Of a stretch of DNA of 64,000 nt, positions 35,342 through 44,261 are shown piece after piece. Each line of letters starts with the position of its first letter. Within the stretch, counting starts at the first letter, position 1. The position numbers and the translations under genes were made by a program. The DNA is from JANQRZ01 sp965214485 (lineage in GTDB: Bacteria > Bacteroidota > Rhodothermia > Rhodothermales > JANQRZ01), in the NCBI GenBank assembly GCA_965214485.1, contig CBDCBW010000002.1, forward strand, positions 117,657 through 181,656, in the 5' to 3' direction. The notes below the pieces were generated by a model. It saw only the letters and a list, made by a program, of their open reading frames with translations, had not been told where the DNA came from and did not search any database.

Positions 35342-36400
35342 ATGTCCGAAACGCTCGCCCTCCAGGCCCCCGCCGCGCCGGCAGCCGAGGCCGCTCCGCC
35401 TGACGCTACGCTCTCCGGCGTCCAGCGAGCCGCCGCCTTTCTCATCCTCCTCGGCGTCGAGACGGCGAGCAAGGTGCTGGCCTTGCTCCCCGGCGACATC
35501 GTCGAGCGCGTCTCGATCGAGATCGCCCAGCTCCAGAGCATCCCGAGCGAGACCGTGGATGCGCTGCTCCTCGACTTCCGCGACACGTCGCTCGCCCGAA
35601 GCTACGTGGCCCAGGGCGGCCTCCCCTACGCCCGCAAGGTGCTCGAGAGCGCGCTCGGACCGGAGCGCGCGGGGGAGGTCATGATGCGGGTCGAGGCCGC
35701 GATGCAGGTCTCGGCGTTCCACCTCCTCCAGACGGTCGAGATCGGGCAGCTCACCTCGTTCATCGAGCGGGAGCACCCGCAGACGGCAGCCCTGATCCTG
35801 GCGCACCTGAACCCGCGCAAGGCCAGCGAAATCCTCGCAGGGCTCCCCGAGGACCAGCAGGGCGAAGTCGTCTACCGGCTCGCGACGATGGGGACGACCT
35901 CGCCTGCGCTGCTCCGCGACATCGAGGCCGTGATCCGCGACCAGATCGGGGCCGTCTTCGGGGCCGAGGTCAGCACGACAGGCGGCGTCAACCAGGTCGC
36001 CGAGATTCTCAACAACGCGCCGCGCGCCGCCGAGCGGGTGGTGATGGAGGCCCTCCGCGAGCGCGACGCCGAGCTCGCCAGCGCCGTTAAGGGCCTGATG
36101 TTCGTCTTCGACGACCTGACCGGCATTGCCGACCGGGACCTCCAGCGCCTCCTCGTCGAGGTCGAGCAGAAGGACCTCGTGCTGGCGCTCAAGGGGGCCC
36201 CGGAGGCCTTCAAGGAGAAGGTCCTCGCCAACGTCAGCGAGCGCGTCGCCGAGACGATCACGGAGGAGCTCGACCTCCTCGGGCCGGTCCGCGTCAGCGA
36301 GGTCGAGGAGGCGCAGCAGCGGATGCTCGAGAAGGCGCAGGAGCTCGAGGAGAGCGAGGAGATCACGCTCTCCAACTCCGGCCAGGACCAGATGATCTGA
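35342..36400 (+). CDS. fliG: flagellar motor switch protein FliG
   Basis: A 352-residue FliG, the rotor protein that meets the stator. Start MSETLALQAPAAPAAEAAPP at 35342; the open frame begins earlier. The N-terminal domain starts LSGVQRAAAFLILLG, the middle domain has EREHPQTAALILAHL with the EHPQ motif, and the C-terminal domain carries the charged torque helix LMFVFDDLTGIADRDLQRLL. The last 40 residues are Glu/Gln-rich. Cytoplasmic, bound to FliF and FliM. Confidence 0.95.
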   Translation: MSETLALQAPAAPAAEAAPPDATLSGVQRAAAFLILLGVETASKVLALLPGDIVERVSIEIAQLQSIPSETVDALLLDFRDTSLARSYVAQGGLPYARKVLESALGPERAGEVMMRVEAAMQVSAFHLLQTVEIGQLTSFIEREHPQTAALILAHLNPRKASEILAGLPEDQQGEVVYRLATMGTTSPALLRDIEAVIRDQIGAVFGAEVSTTGGVNQVAEILNNAPRAAERVVMEALRERDAELASAVKGLMFVFDDLTGIADRDLQRLLVEVEQKDLVLALKGAPEAFKEKVLANVSERVAETITEELDLLGPVRVSEVEEAQQRMLEKAQELEESEEITLSNSGQDQMI

Positions 36401-36407
36401 GCCCCGG

Positions 36408-37187
36408 ATGCGCCCTTCGTCCCCCGTCATCAAGCAGACCCCCAAGCCGCCTCGGCACGCCGAGCCGCCCCGGCACGCCGAGGCAGCCGACTCCGAGTTC
36501 ACCGGCGGCGTCATCCGCGGCGCAACCCGGTTCGAGCCCGCCTCGCTGGAGACGGCGGAGTGGGCGGCGGACCTTCCGCTGCCGCCGCCGAACGATTCAC
36601 CGCTCGCTGCGCCGGACCGCGGCGCGCTGCGCGCCGAGTGGGAGGCCGAGTGGACGCGGCGGGCCGACGCCGAGCGCGAGGCCGCCGTCGCGGCTGCCCG
36701 CGGCGAGGCCTACGCCGCGGGCGTCGCTGAGGCCCGCGCCGAAGGGCAGGCCGAGCGCGAGGCCGAGCGCCTCGCCTTCGCCGACGACGCCGCCCGGCTC
36801 CGCGCGCTGTGGGAGGACCACCTCGCCGCGCTCGACCCCCTCCTCGTCGGCCTCGCCGTGGAGGTGGCCGAGGCGGTGGTCGACGGGCCGCTCGGCGAGG
36901 ACGCCCACGCCGCCCTCGCCGCTGCCGTCACGAGCGCCGTCGAACGCCTCGCGGCGCAGCCGCCGCTCGTCGTGACGCTGCACCCCGTGGACCACCTTCG
37001 CCTCGAGGAGAGCGGGCTTGCCGAAGCGCTCACGGCGTCGCACCCCAGCCTCCGGTGGGTGCCGGACCCGGCACTCGCCGAGGGCGACTGGAGCCTCGAC
37101 GCCGCCGGGGCCAGCGTCCGCCGCGTCCGCGCCGAGGTGCTCGGCGACCTGCGCCGCCGCCTCGGCCTGGAGCCGGACGCCGGATGA
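36408..37187 (+). CDS. fliH: flagellar export ATPase regulator FliH
   Basis: A 259-residue FliH-type protein. An N-terminal Pro/Ala-rich stretch contains the duplicated PPRHAE (15-bp tandem repeat). A coiled coil with repeating Ala/Glu/Arg follows (AEREAAVAAARGEAYAAGVA, EARAEGQAEREAERLAF), then the C-terminal domain PLLVGLAVEVAEAVV ... WSLDAAGASVRRVRAEVL. FliH dimers hold FliI and link it to the C ring. The stop overlaps the fliI start (ATGA). Confidence 0.85.
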   Translation: MRPSSPVIKQTPKPPRHAEPPRHAEAADSEFTGGVIRGATRFEPASLETAEWAADLPLPPPNDSPLAAPDRGALRAEWEAEWTRRADAEREAAVAAARGEAYAAGVAEARAEGQAEREAERLAFADDAARLRALWEDHLAALDPLLVGLAVEVAEAVVDGPLGEDAHAALAAAVTSAVERLAAQPPLVVTLHPVDHLRLEESGLAEALTASHPSLRWVPDPALAEGDWSLDAAGASVRRVRAEVLGDLRRRLGLEPDAG

Positions 37188-38524
37188 CGGTCTTGTCGCA
37201 CGCCCTCCAGCAAGCCCGCGCGCTCCCGCGCGGCCCCGTCGCCTACGGCAAGGTGCGCTCGATCGTCGGCCTGCTCGTCGAGGCGAGCGGGCTCGACGCC
37301 GCCGTCGGCGAGCTGTGCTACATCTACGAGGGCACCCAGCCCACGGGCCGCCGCATCAAGGCCGAGGTCGTCGGCGTCCGCGCCGAGGCCGCCGTGCTGA
37401 TGCCGCTCGAGGAAACGCACGGCCTCCGGGCCGGGAGCCTCGTCCAGCGCTCGCGCCTCCCGCTCGCGGTCCGCGTCGGCCCGGCGCTGCTCGGGCGCGT
37501 GATCGACGCCAACGGACGCCCGATTGACGGGGCCGGTCCGCTCACCCTCCTCGGCGAGCGGCCGGTGCAGGCTGCGCCGCCGCCGGCGATGGAGCGGCAG
37601 CCCGTCGACACGCCGCTCTCGACCGGCGTCCGCGCCGTCGATGCCTTCACGACGCTGGGCAGGGGGCAGCGCCTCGGCATCTTCGCCGGGTCGGGCGTCG
37701 GCAAGAGCACGCTGCTCGGGATGATGGCCCGGCAGACCGAGGCCGACGTCAACGTGATCGCGCTCATCGGCGAGCGGAGCCGGGAGGTGCGCGAGTTCGT
37801 CCACGACACGCTCGGCGAGGAGGGGCTGCGCCGCTCGGTCGTCGTGGCCGCCACCGGCGACCAGGCGGCGATGCTCCGGGTCAAGGCCGCCACCGCCGCG
37901 CTCGCCGTCGCCGAGCACTTCCGCGACGAGGGCCGGGACGTGCTCCTGATGATGGACTCGGTCACGCGCGTGGCCACCGCGCAGCGCGAGATCGGCCTCG
38001 CCGTCGGCGAGCCGCCGACGACGCGGGGCTACACGCCGAGCGTCTTCGCCCTACTCCCGCGCCTCTTGGAGCGCGCCGGGCCGGGGGCCGTCGGCACGAT
38101 CACCGGCCTGTTCACCGTACTCGTCGACGGCGACGACCTCGACGAGCCGGTGGGCGACGCCGCGCGCGGCATCCTCGACGGCCACATCGTGCTCTCGCGG
38201 AAGCTGGCGCACGCGGGGCACTTCCCCGCCATCGACGTGCTCCAGAGCGTGAGCCGCGTGATGGACCGGGTGACGACGCCGGAGGCGCGCGCGGCGGCAG
38301 CCGAGGCCCGACGCCTGCTCGCCGCCCACCGCGAGGTCGAGGACCTGGTCCGCGTCGGGGCCTACGAGCGCGGCCAGGACCCCGTCGCCGACCGCGCGCT
38401 CGGCGCGCACGCTGCCCTCACCGGGTTCCTCCGGCAGGCCGTCGGCGACGCGCCCGACCCGGCCCCCGCCGCGACCCTCGGCCGCCTCCTCGGCCTCAGC
38501 CGCCTCCCCGGCGAGGCCGGGTAG
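37184..38524 (+). CDS. fliI: flagellum-specific export ATPase FliI
   Basis: A 446-residue ATPase of the flagellar type III export machine. Start at the ATG of the ATGA overlap with fliH. It contains GRVIDANGRPIDGAGPL, Walker A GIFAGSGVGKSTLL, the ALIGERSREVREFV motif, Walker B region VLLMMDSVTRVATAQREI, and GTITGLFTVLVDGDDLDEPV. Length and motifs fit the family fully. It energises substrate entry together with FliH and FliJ. Confidence 0.96.
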   Translation: MTVLSHALQQARALPRGPVAYGKVRSIVGLLVEASGLDAAVGELCYIYEGTQPTGRRIKAEVVGVRAEAAVLMPLEETHGLRAGSLVQRSRLPLAVRVGPALLGRVIDANGRPIDGAGPLTLLGERPVQAAPPPAMERQPVDTPLSTGVRAVDAFTTLGRGQRLGIFAGSGVGKSTLLGMMARQTEADVNVIALIGERSREVREFVHDTLGEEGLRRSVVVAATGDQAAMLRVKAATAALAVAEHFRDEGRDVLLMMDSVTRVATAQREIGLAVGEPPTTRGYTPSVFALLPRLLERAGPGAVGTITGLFTVLVDGDDLDEPVGDAARGILDGHIVLSRKLAHAGHFPAIDVLQSVSRVMDRVTTPEARAAAAEARRLLAAHREVEDLVRVGAYERGQDPVADRALGAHAALTGFLRQAVGDAPDPAPAATLGRLLGLSRLPGEAG

Positions 38525-38595
38525 CGCGCTTGGCGCACCGCTTGCCTTTCTCTCGGCACGCGCCGCCCCTCCCCCAAACGCTGCCGTTTGCCTCC

Positions 38596-39045
38596 ATGCC
38601 TGGAAAGACGTTCCGCTTCTCGCTGCAAACCGTTCTCGACCTGCGCCGCCGCGAGACCGAGGCCGCCGAGCGGGCCCTGGGCCGCACGGTGCAGGCGCGC
38701 CGGTCGCAGGAAGAGCGCCTCGCCGCCGCGCGCCGCGACCGGGCCGACGCCTGCGCCGAGACCCCCGCCGGCGCGCTCGACTCGGCCGCGCTGCGCCGCC
38801 GCGCCGGGCACCTCCGCGACCTCCGCAGCTCCGAGGCCGCCGCCGCGCGCCGCCTCGACGCCGTCCGGCAGCAGGAGGCCGAGGCCCGCCGCACCCTCGT
38901 CGCGCGCCGCCGGCCGGAGGAGGCGCTGAAGGTGCTCCGCGACCAGCACGTCTCGGCCTTCGAGCGCGCGCGCTCGAAGGCCGAGACGGCGTTTCTCGAC
39001 GAGCAAGCCACCACCGGACACCACCGTAACCAACGCGCAGCCTAG
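38596..39045 (+). CDS. fliJ: flagellar export protein FliJ
   Basis: A 149-residue, almost fully helical coiled-coil protein (start MPGKTFRFSLQTVLDLRRRE), rich in Arg, Ala and Glu. The N-terminal FRFSLQTVLDLRRRETEAAE is the FliJ signature. FliJ inserts into the FliI hexamer and contacts FlhA. Position directly after fliI supports the call. Sequence is otherwise too variable for motif checks. Confidence 0.85.
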   Translation: MPGKTFRFSLQTVLDLRRRETEAAERALGRTVQARRSQEERLAAARRDRADACAETPAGALDSAALRRRAGHLRDLRSSEAAAARRLDAVRQQEAEARRTLVARRRPEEALKVLRDQHVSAFERARSKAETAFLDEQATTGHHRNQRAA

Positions 39046-39047
39046 CC

Positions 39048-39623
39048 ATGCGAACGGTGCTCTTCATCGCGCTCGGCTCCGTCGCCGCGTTCCTCGCCAG
39101 CCTCGCCGGGACCTACGTCCTGATGCCGATGGTCGCCCCCGGCGTCGTCGAGGCCGAGCGGATGCGCGCCGACAGCCTCGCCGCCGCCAGCCTCGCCGCC
39201 GACAGCGTGGCGCTCGGGGCGCTCGACGCCGACAGCCTGCGGGCGGCGGACTCGCTCGCCCTCACCTCGGCAGCCCCAAGCCTTCTGCCGGACGGCGAGG
39301 CGAGCTCCGCCGACTCACTCGCCGCGCTGCACGAGCGGCTGGCCGCCTACGAGGCGCAGATCGGCGCGCTCCAGAGCGAAGTCGGCGCGACGAAGGCGCA
39401 GCGCGCGCGGGCCGCCGACCTCGCCAGCACCCTCATCAAGCTCGAAGACGGCGACCTCGCCCGCGTCCTCGCCCGGCTCGACCTGGACGTGCTGACGGTC
39501 CTCTACACCGAGGCCTCGGCGCGCGACCGCGCCCGCCTGCTCGGGGCGCTCGAGCCCTCGCGGACCGCCCTGTTCGTCCGCCGCGCCGCGGCGGCCTCCA
39601 CCCGGCCCAGTGTCGCCAGCTAA
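39048..39623 (+). CDS. MotE-like membrane protein with MgtE-N-type domain
   Basis: A 191-residue protein with one N-terminal transmembrane helix (about 4-32), an ADSL/ASL repeat segment (45-75), a coiled coil (about 95-130: LAALHERLAAYEAQIGALQS) and a C-terminal helical domain SLIKLEDGDLARVLARLDLD-like that resembles the MgtE N-terminal domain of MotE/YlxF-type flagellar proteins. MotE acts as a periplasmic chaperone in rhizobia; relatives between fliJ and fliK are common and of less clear role. It starts 2 bp after fliJ and overlaps fliK by 14 bp. Confidence 0.75.
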   Translation: MRTVLFIALGSVAAFLASLAGTYVLMPMVAPGVVEAERMRADSLAAASLAADSVALGALDADSLRAADSLALTSAAPSLLPDGEASSADSLAALHERLAAYEAQIGALQSEVGATKAQRARAADLASTLIKLEDGDLARVLARLDLDVLTVLYTEASARDRARLLGALEPSRTALFVRRAAAASTRPSVAS

Positions 39624-41403
39624 CCCTCCCGACGTGCTGATTCCTCTCCTTGCCGCTGCTCCCGAGGCCGTGCCCCCGGACGCCGCCCCGGCGTCCGCCA
39701 CAGCCGGTGGCGGGCTGTTGCCGAGCGATGGGCCGTCGTTCGGCGAAGCGCTCGGGCGCGCCCTAATGCCTCCTCCGCCGGAGTCCGTTACGCCGTCTGC
39801 CACACCGCAACCGGACGCTGCCGCTAGCCACCTGGTTTTGCCTCCGGGCTGGACGGCCCTCCCCCCCGCCGAGCCGAGTGGCTCGGCCCCTCGCCTCAGC
39901 GAAGCGGATTGGGACCCGCCCGCCCTCGCTCCTCCGCCGGGGGCTCCGGCTGCGGAAGCTCCGGCTGCGGAGCCCGCGAAGCCAGACCTGCCGGAGGTTG
40001 ACGGTCGAGGAGCGGCGGCGGCCTCCCCCGAGCCGAGCGAAGGCCCTGCGCCGCGTCCCACTGCGGCGGCTCCTGCGCCCCCGCCCACTCTCGCTCCGGT
40101 CCCCCTTGTCGACCCCGGACCCGGCCGCCCTGCCCTCTCGAACTCATCGCCCGCGACGCAGGCTGGGACGCAGGCTGGGGCGAGTGCCGCGCCGAGCGAA
40201 GGCCCTGCCCTTCCCACCGCCGAGGCCGGCGCTGAGCCGGACACGCCGACGCTTGTCGCCAAGCCTACTTCCTTCGCACCCGGCGCGGGAGCTCACCCGG
40301 TTCGCGCCGCCCGGGGCGCATCGCCTGCCCTTCGGGGGTCGGTTCATTCCGCACCTCACGTATCCGCACCTCACGTAGGGGCCGAGGGAGTAGGGGCCGA
40401 GGAACCTGCGGCCGATTCCGCTTCGGACCAGCCCGCCGCGCCAGCCCCCGCACGCACGCCCGAAGCGGCGTCGGCTTCCACGCCTGCTTCCGTCGCGTCA
40501 GCCGCTGCGCCGGGCGTAGCCCTCCCTCCCGTGACCGCTTCGCGGCGGTGGATGCGAGGACACACCGCCGCCTCGCCCTCCGCTGCGCCCGCCTCGCCCG
40601 AGGCTGAGGCCGCGCCGGCTCCGCAGGCCCCGGCGGTGCCACCGACGACGCCTCGCGCTTCCTCGGAGACGCCTCGCTCTACCTTGCCTTTTGCTCTGCC
40701 CGACGGCGTGACGGCGCGGCACGGCACCCCCGGCCGCGCCGCGCGCCCGGCGGCGACGCCTGAGGCATCACCCTCCGGCACGAAGCCTGAAGCCGCCGGC
40801 GCGTCGCTCTCGCAGCCGGACGCGCAGCCGGACGGTCCCTCCGAGGTTCCGCTCGCCGCCGAGCCGGCCTCGGGAGCCCCCGCCGGGGGCGGGACTGAGT
40901 CGGCCGAGGCGGACCCCGTTCAGGCGGCGACTTCGGACCGGGCGGCCCCGGCATCAACCGCCAAGAGCGAGTCCGCCCCGAGTCTCCCGCGCCCGGTTCT
41001 TTCGGCGGCGTGGCTCCAGCGGCTCAGCGATCTCGCCCCGCGCGCTGCTGCGGGGTCGTGGCAGACCGTCCGCCTCTCGCTCGGCGAGGGCGAGGGCGAG
41101 CTGACCGTCCAGGCTCGGCGCGACGACGAGCGGGTCGCCGTGACGGTCCAGTTCAGCGACCCGCGCCTGCGCAGCCTCGCCGCCGACCACGCCGAGCGGC
41201 TCCTCAGCGCGCTCGAAGCCCGGTACGACGCCGACGTGGACCTCTCCTTCGCCGAGCACGACGGCAGCCCGTCGCGGGAGGACTCGCCCGAGGGCGAGCG
41301 CGCCCTCCCCTCCCCAAGCCGCACCGCCTCTTCGGAACCCGCGCAGCAAACAGCCGGCTCGACCCCTACGCTCTCCACCGGTCGCAACGAGTGGATCGGC
41401 TGA
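39610..41403 (+). CDS. fliK: flagellar hook-length control protein FliK
   Basis: A 597-residue FliK. Residues 1-450 are extremely Ala/Pro/Glu-rich with short internal duplications (APAAEAPAAE, TQAGTQAG, PHVSAPHVGAEGVGAEE), as expected of the unstructured ruler part. The conserved C-terminal domain (about 460-560) reads WQTVRLSLGEGEGELTVQAR, then VAVTVQFSDPRLRSLAADHA and LLSALEARYDADVDLSF, the Flg_hook domain that switches FlhB specificity. The GTG start at 39610 lies inside motE; a second GTG at 39634 is possible. It is followed by flgD, the usual order. Confidence 0.85.
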   Translation: MSPANPPDVLIPLLAAAPEAVPPDAAPASATAGGGLLPSDGPSFGEALGRALMPPPPESVTPSATPQPDAAASHLVLPPGWTALPPAEPSGSAPRLSEADWDPPALAPPPGAPAAEAPAAEPAKPDLPEVDGRGAAAASPEPSEGPAPRPTAAAPAPPPTLAPVPLVDPGPGRPALSNSSPATQAGTQAGASAAPSEGPALPTAEAGAEPDTPTLVAKPTSFAPGAGAHPVRAARGASPALRGSVHSAPHVSAPHVGAEGVGAEEPAADSASDQPAAPAPARTPEAASASTPASVASAAAPGVALPPVTASRRWMRGHTAASPSAAPASPEAEAAPAPQAPAVPPTTPRASSETPRSTLPFALPDGVTARHGTPGRAARPAATPEASPSGTKPEAAGASLSQPDAQPDGPSEVPLAAEPASGAPAGGGTESAEADPVQAATSDRAAPASTAKSESAPSLPRPVLSAAWLQRLSDLAPRAAAGSWQTVRLSLGEGEGELTVQARRDDERVAVTVQFSDPRLRSLAADHAERLLSALEARYDADVDLSFAEHDGSPSREDSPEGERALPSPSRTASSEPAQQTAGSTPTLSTGRNEWIG

Positions 41404-41432
41404 GCACACGCCTCCCCCAACCCAACGCCCCT

Positions 41433-42161
41433 ATGGACCTGTCTCCGATCTCCGACCTCACGCAAGGGCAGAGCGGCTTCCCGCTCTCCAACCGCTCCGG
41501 CGACCTCAACCGGGACGACTTCCTGCAGCTCCTCGTCGCGCAGCTTGCGAACCAGGACCCGCTGAATCCGCAGGAGGGGCACGAGTTCGCCGCCCAGCTC
41601 GCGCAGTTCTCGTCGGTCGAGCAGCTCTCGAACATCAGCAGCACGCTCGCGCTGCACTCCGAGCAGCTCGCCCTGCTCTCCGAGGGCAGCGCCGCCGCCG
41701 CCGGCCAGCAGATCGCCCTCGCCAACGCCATCAACGACCGGACGACGCTCTCGGCGGCGACCGCGCTCATCGGGCAGACGGTCGAGGCGGCGGGCGACAC
41801 GGCGGTCTGGAACGGCACCGACCCGGCGGCGCTCTCGTTCCGGCTCGACGCGCCCGCCGCCGAGGTCACGGTCACGGTCCGCGACGCCAACGGAGCGGTC
41901 GTCCGCACGATCACGCCCGGCCACCTCGGCGAGGGCGCGCACGTCCCGGCGTGGGACGGGCTGACGGACGACGGCACGCCCGCCGAGCCGGGGGCCTACA
42001 CCTTCTCGGTCGCAGCCACCGACGCCGACGGCGAGGCCGTCAGCGCGACGACCTTCACGCGCGGGCGCGTCGACCGGATCAGCATCGACGCCGACGGGGC
42101 GAAGCTGTGGATCGGCCCGTTCGCGGTCGCGCTCGACGACGTGCTCAGCGTCATCCCCTAA
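41433..42161 (+). CDS. flgD: flagellar hook-capping protein FlgD
   Basis: A 242-residue hook scaffold. Start MDLSPISDLTQGQSGFPLSN at 41433. The N-terminal signature LNRDDFLQLLVAQLANQDPL is diagnostic. The FlgD Ig-like/tudor part follows with VTVRDANGAVVRTITPGHLG and WDGLTDDGTPAEPGAYTFSV. It is exported and caps the growing hook. It lies 29 bp after fliK and 11 bp before the TIGR02530 gene. Confidence 0.95.
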   Translation: MDLSPISDLTQGQSGFPLSNRSGDLNRDDFLQLLVAQLANQDPLNPQEGHEFAAQLAQFSSVEQLSNISSTLALHSEQLALLSEGSAAAAGQQIALANAINDRTTLSAATALIGQTVEAAGDTAVWNGTDPAALSFRLDAPAAEVTVTVRDANGAVVRTITPGHLGEGAHVPAWDGLTDDGTPAEPGAYTFSVAATDADGEAVSATTFTRGRVDRISIDADGAKLWIGPFAVALDDVLSVIP

Positions 42162-42172
42162 CCCCAGCCGCC

Positions 42173-42577
42173 GTGTCTGTGAACGTTCGCCACCTCGCCT
42201 CGCGCGTCGAAGGCACCGGGCGGCCCCCGGCGGCCTCGCCCGCGCCGGGCAGCCCCGCCGCGCCGGGCAGCCCCGCCGCGCCGGGTGCCTCCTTTGCCGA
42301 GGCGCTGCGGCGAGCCCACGCCCCCGCCCTCACGCTCTCGGCACACGCCGCCGAGCGGATCGAGCAGCGCGGCATCCCGCTCACCGACGCCGACCGCGCC
42401 TCGATCACCGAGGCCCTGCAGCACCTCGACGCGAAGGGCGCGCGCGACGCCCTCCTGCTCCGCGCCGACGCCGCCTTCGTCGTCAACGTCCCCAACCGGA
42501 CCGTCGTCACGGCGCTCGGGCGGGCCGACCTGCACGACCGCGTGTTCACCGGGATCGACAGCGCCTTCGTGCTCTGA
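42173..42577 (+). CDS. TIGR02530 family flagellar operon protein
   Basis: A 134-residue protein between flgD and flgE. The C-terminal half, LSAHAAERIEQRGIPLTDAD ... LLLRADAAFVVNVPNRTVVTAL, matches the TIGR02530 flagellar-operon family, which is regularly found between flgD and flgE in Firmicutes, spirochaetes and others; its role is not established. The N-terminus holds a tandem PGSPAA repeat from a 15-bp duplication. It starts at GTG 42173 or, 6 bp later, at GTG 42179. Confidence 0.8.
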   Translation: MSVNVRHLASRVEGTGRPPAASPAPGSPAAPGSPAAPGASFAEALRRAHAPALTLSAHAAERIEQRGIPLTDADRASITEALQHLDAKGARDALLLRADAAFVVNVPNRTVVTALGRADLHDRVFTGIDSAFVL

Positions 42578-42712
42578 GGTCCCTTCCTCAACCCAGCACC
42601 GACTCAACACAACCCCCGGCTGGACCCACGCTCGCGCACCCTGCGAGAACGGGAGGCCGGACCGCAGCCGACCGACTGACGCTGCGGCCTAACCCCAACG
42701 AGGTAACCCTCC

Positions 42713-43975
42713 ATGATTCGCTCTCTCCGCACCGGCATCTCCGGCCTCAAGATGAATCAGGTCCGCATGGACGTGATCGGTAACAACATCGCCAACGTCA
42801 ACACCGCCGCCTTCAAGCGCAGCCGCGTCGCCTTCCACGAGATTCTCGGGCAGCAGCAGCTCGGCCTCGGGCGCGGCGCCAGCGTCGCCAACGTCAACCC
42901 TGCCACCGTCGGCAACGGCGTCGCCGTCGGCTCGATCGACCAGGACTGGAGCCAGGGGGCCTACGAGTACACCGGCCTCGGCACCGACCTCGCGCTCGCC
43001 GGCGACGGCTTCTTCATCGCCCGGGGGATGGACGGCAACGTCCTCACGCGCGCCGGCAACTTCGCCTTCAACGCCGACGGCGAGCTCGTCACGCCCGGCG
43101 GCCTCAACGTCCAGGGCTGGGGCTACAACGCCGACGGCAGCCTCAACACCGGCCAGGTCCAGAACGTCACGATCGACCTCGACGTGAGCGCCGCCCCCGA
43201 GGAGACGGCCAACGTCGAGGTCAGCGGCAACCTCTCGGCTGACCTCGACCCGGCCTCGGACGACAACGAGGTCACGGTCTCGTCCGTCGTCTACGACGCG
43301 CAGGGCAAGGCGCACACCCTCGTGCTGACCTTCGAGAAGACCGCCGTGGACGAGTGGGAGGTCGCCTCGGCCGAGCTCGCCGGGGACCCCGACGCGACGC
43401 CGCCCGTCCCGCCGACCGTGCTGAACGTGCCCGCCGGGCCGGTGCAGTTCGACACCGACGGCAACCTCACCGCCCCCAACCCGGCGACGTTCGCCATCAC
43501 CGGGGTCTTCCCCGACACCAACGGCGACAACGTGGACATCACGCTCGACCTCGGCGGCATGACGCAGTACGGCGGCTCGACGACGACCGTCGTGAGCGGC
43601 CAGGACGGGCAGGCCGCCGGCACCGTCGTCGGCTACGGCATCGACCCCTCGGGCACGCTCACCGTCGGGTTCTCGAACGGCGAGCAGCGGGCGATTGCCC
43701 TGCTCGCCATCGGGGCCGTGAGCAACCCCAACGGGCTCGAGCAGCTCGGCGAGAACTTCTACGGCGTCACGAACGCCTCGGGCGACCTCACGATCGGCCG
43801 GGCCGGGCAGGAGGTCACGACCTCCGTCGTCGCCGGCGCGCTCGAGACGAGCAACGTGGACCTCGCCACCGAGTTCACCGACATGATCGTGACGCAGCGC
43901 GGCTACCAGGCCTCGGCCCGCGTCATCACGACCTCGGACGAGCTGCTCCAGGAGCTCGTCCAGCTCAAGCGGTAG
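42713..43975 (+). CDS. flgE: flagellar hook protein FlgE
   Basis: A 420-residue hook subunit. The N-terminus MIRSLRTGISGLKMNQVRMD and VIGNNIANVNTAAFKRSRV, the FlgE mark GDGFFIARG, and the C-terminal TSNVDLATEFTDMIVTQRGY followed by QASARVITTSDELLQELVQLKR identify it. The central variable domain (about 150-330) forms the outer hook surface. A preceding 135-bp gap has no gene. The terminator after its stop closes the flgB-to-flgE run. Confidence 0.95.
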   Translation: MIRSLRTGISGLKMNQVRMDVIGNNIANVNTAAFKRSRVAFHEILGQQQLGLGRGASVANVNPATVGNGVAVGSIDQDWSQGAYEYTGLGTDLALAGDGFFIARGMDGNVLTRAGNFAFNADGELVTPGGLNVQGWGYNADGSLNTGQVQNVTIDLDVSAAPEETANVEVSGNLSADLDPASDDNEVTVSSVVYDAQGKAHTLVLTFEKTAVDEWEVASAELAGDPDATPPVPPTVLNVPAGPVQFDTDGNLTAPNPATFAITGVFPDTNGDNVDITLDLGGMTQYGGSTTTVVSGQDGQAAGTVVGYGIDPSGTLTVGFSNGEQRAIALLAIGAVSNPNGLEQLGENFYGVTNASGDLTIGRAGQEVTTSVVAGALETSNVDLATEFTDMIVTQRGYQASARVITTSDELLQELVQLKR

Positions 43976-43997
43976 ACCACCCCAACGCGTAGCGTGA

Positions 43998-44040
43998 GCG
44001 AAGCCCCCCCACAATTGCCGGTGGAGGGGCTTCGCCGTTT
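43998..44040 (+). terminator. rho-independent terminator after flgE
   Basis: Perfect 10-bp stem GCGAAGCCCC (43998-44007) / GGGGCTTCGC (44026-44035), with extra inner pairing, followed by CGTTT. It lies 22 bp after the flgE stop. Confidence 0.8.
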
Positions 44041-44140
44041 GCGCGCTCGCGGCCCAGCGCTTTTCCGACGCCCCCTCCCCCGGCCAAAGCGACCGCCCCC
44101 GGAGAGGGCGTTCCCCTCTCGGCTGCGGATCGTCGGATGC

Positions 44141-44167
44141 TTAGGCGCGCCGCATCGAAACCGATAA
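44141..44167 (+). promoter_or_regulatory. sigma-28-like promoter of the cheY-like/mot/fliLMN operon
   Basis: TTAG (44141-44144), 15 bases, then ACCGATAA (44160-44167). It repeats the arrangement before flgM. Motor genes are classic FliA targets. About 95 bp separate it from the CheY-like start. The -10 box is 7 of 8 to GCCGATAA; the -35 box is weaker (TTAG for TAAA). Confidence 0.6.
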
Positions 44168-44261
44168 CAGCCGCACGCCCTGCCCTGCTCGCTCGGCCTG
44201 CAGCGCAGACGGCCGGTGCTGCGCGCCGGGCCTTCTCTACCGCTAGCCGCCCCTCAGACCC

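Noticed and set aside
33731..36514. A 927-residue minus-strand frame opposite fliF and fliG
   Set aside because: It is antisense to two certain flagellar genes and has repetitive Glu/Asp/Leu composition typical of complementary frames.
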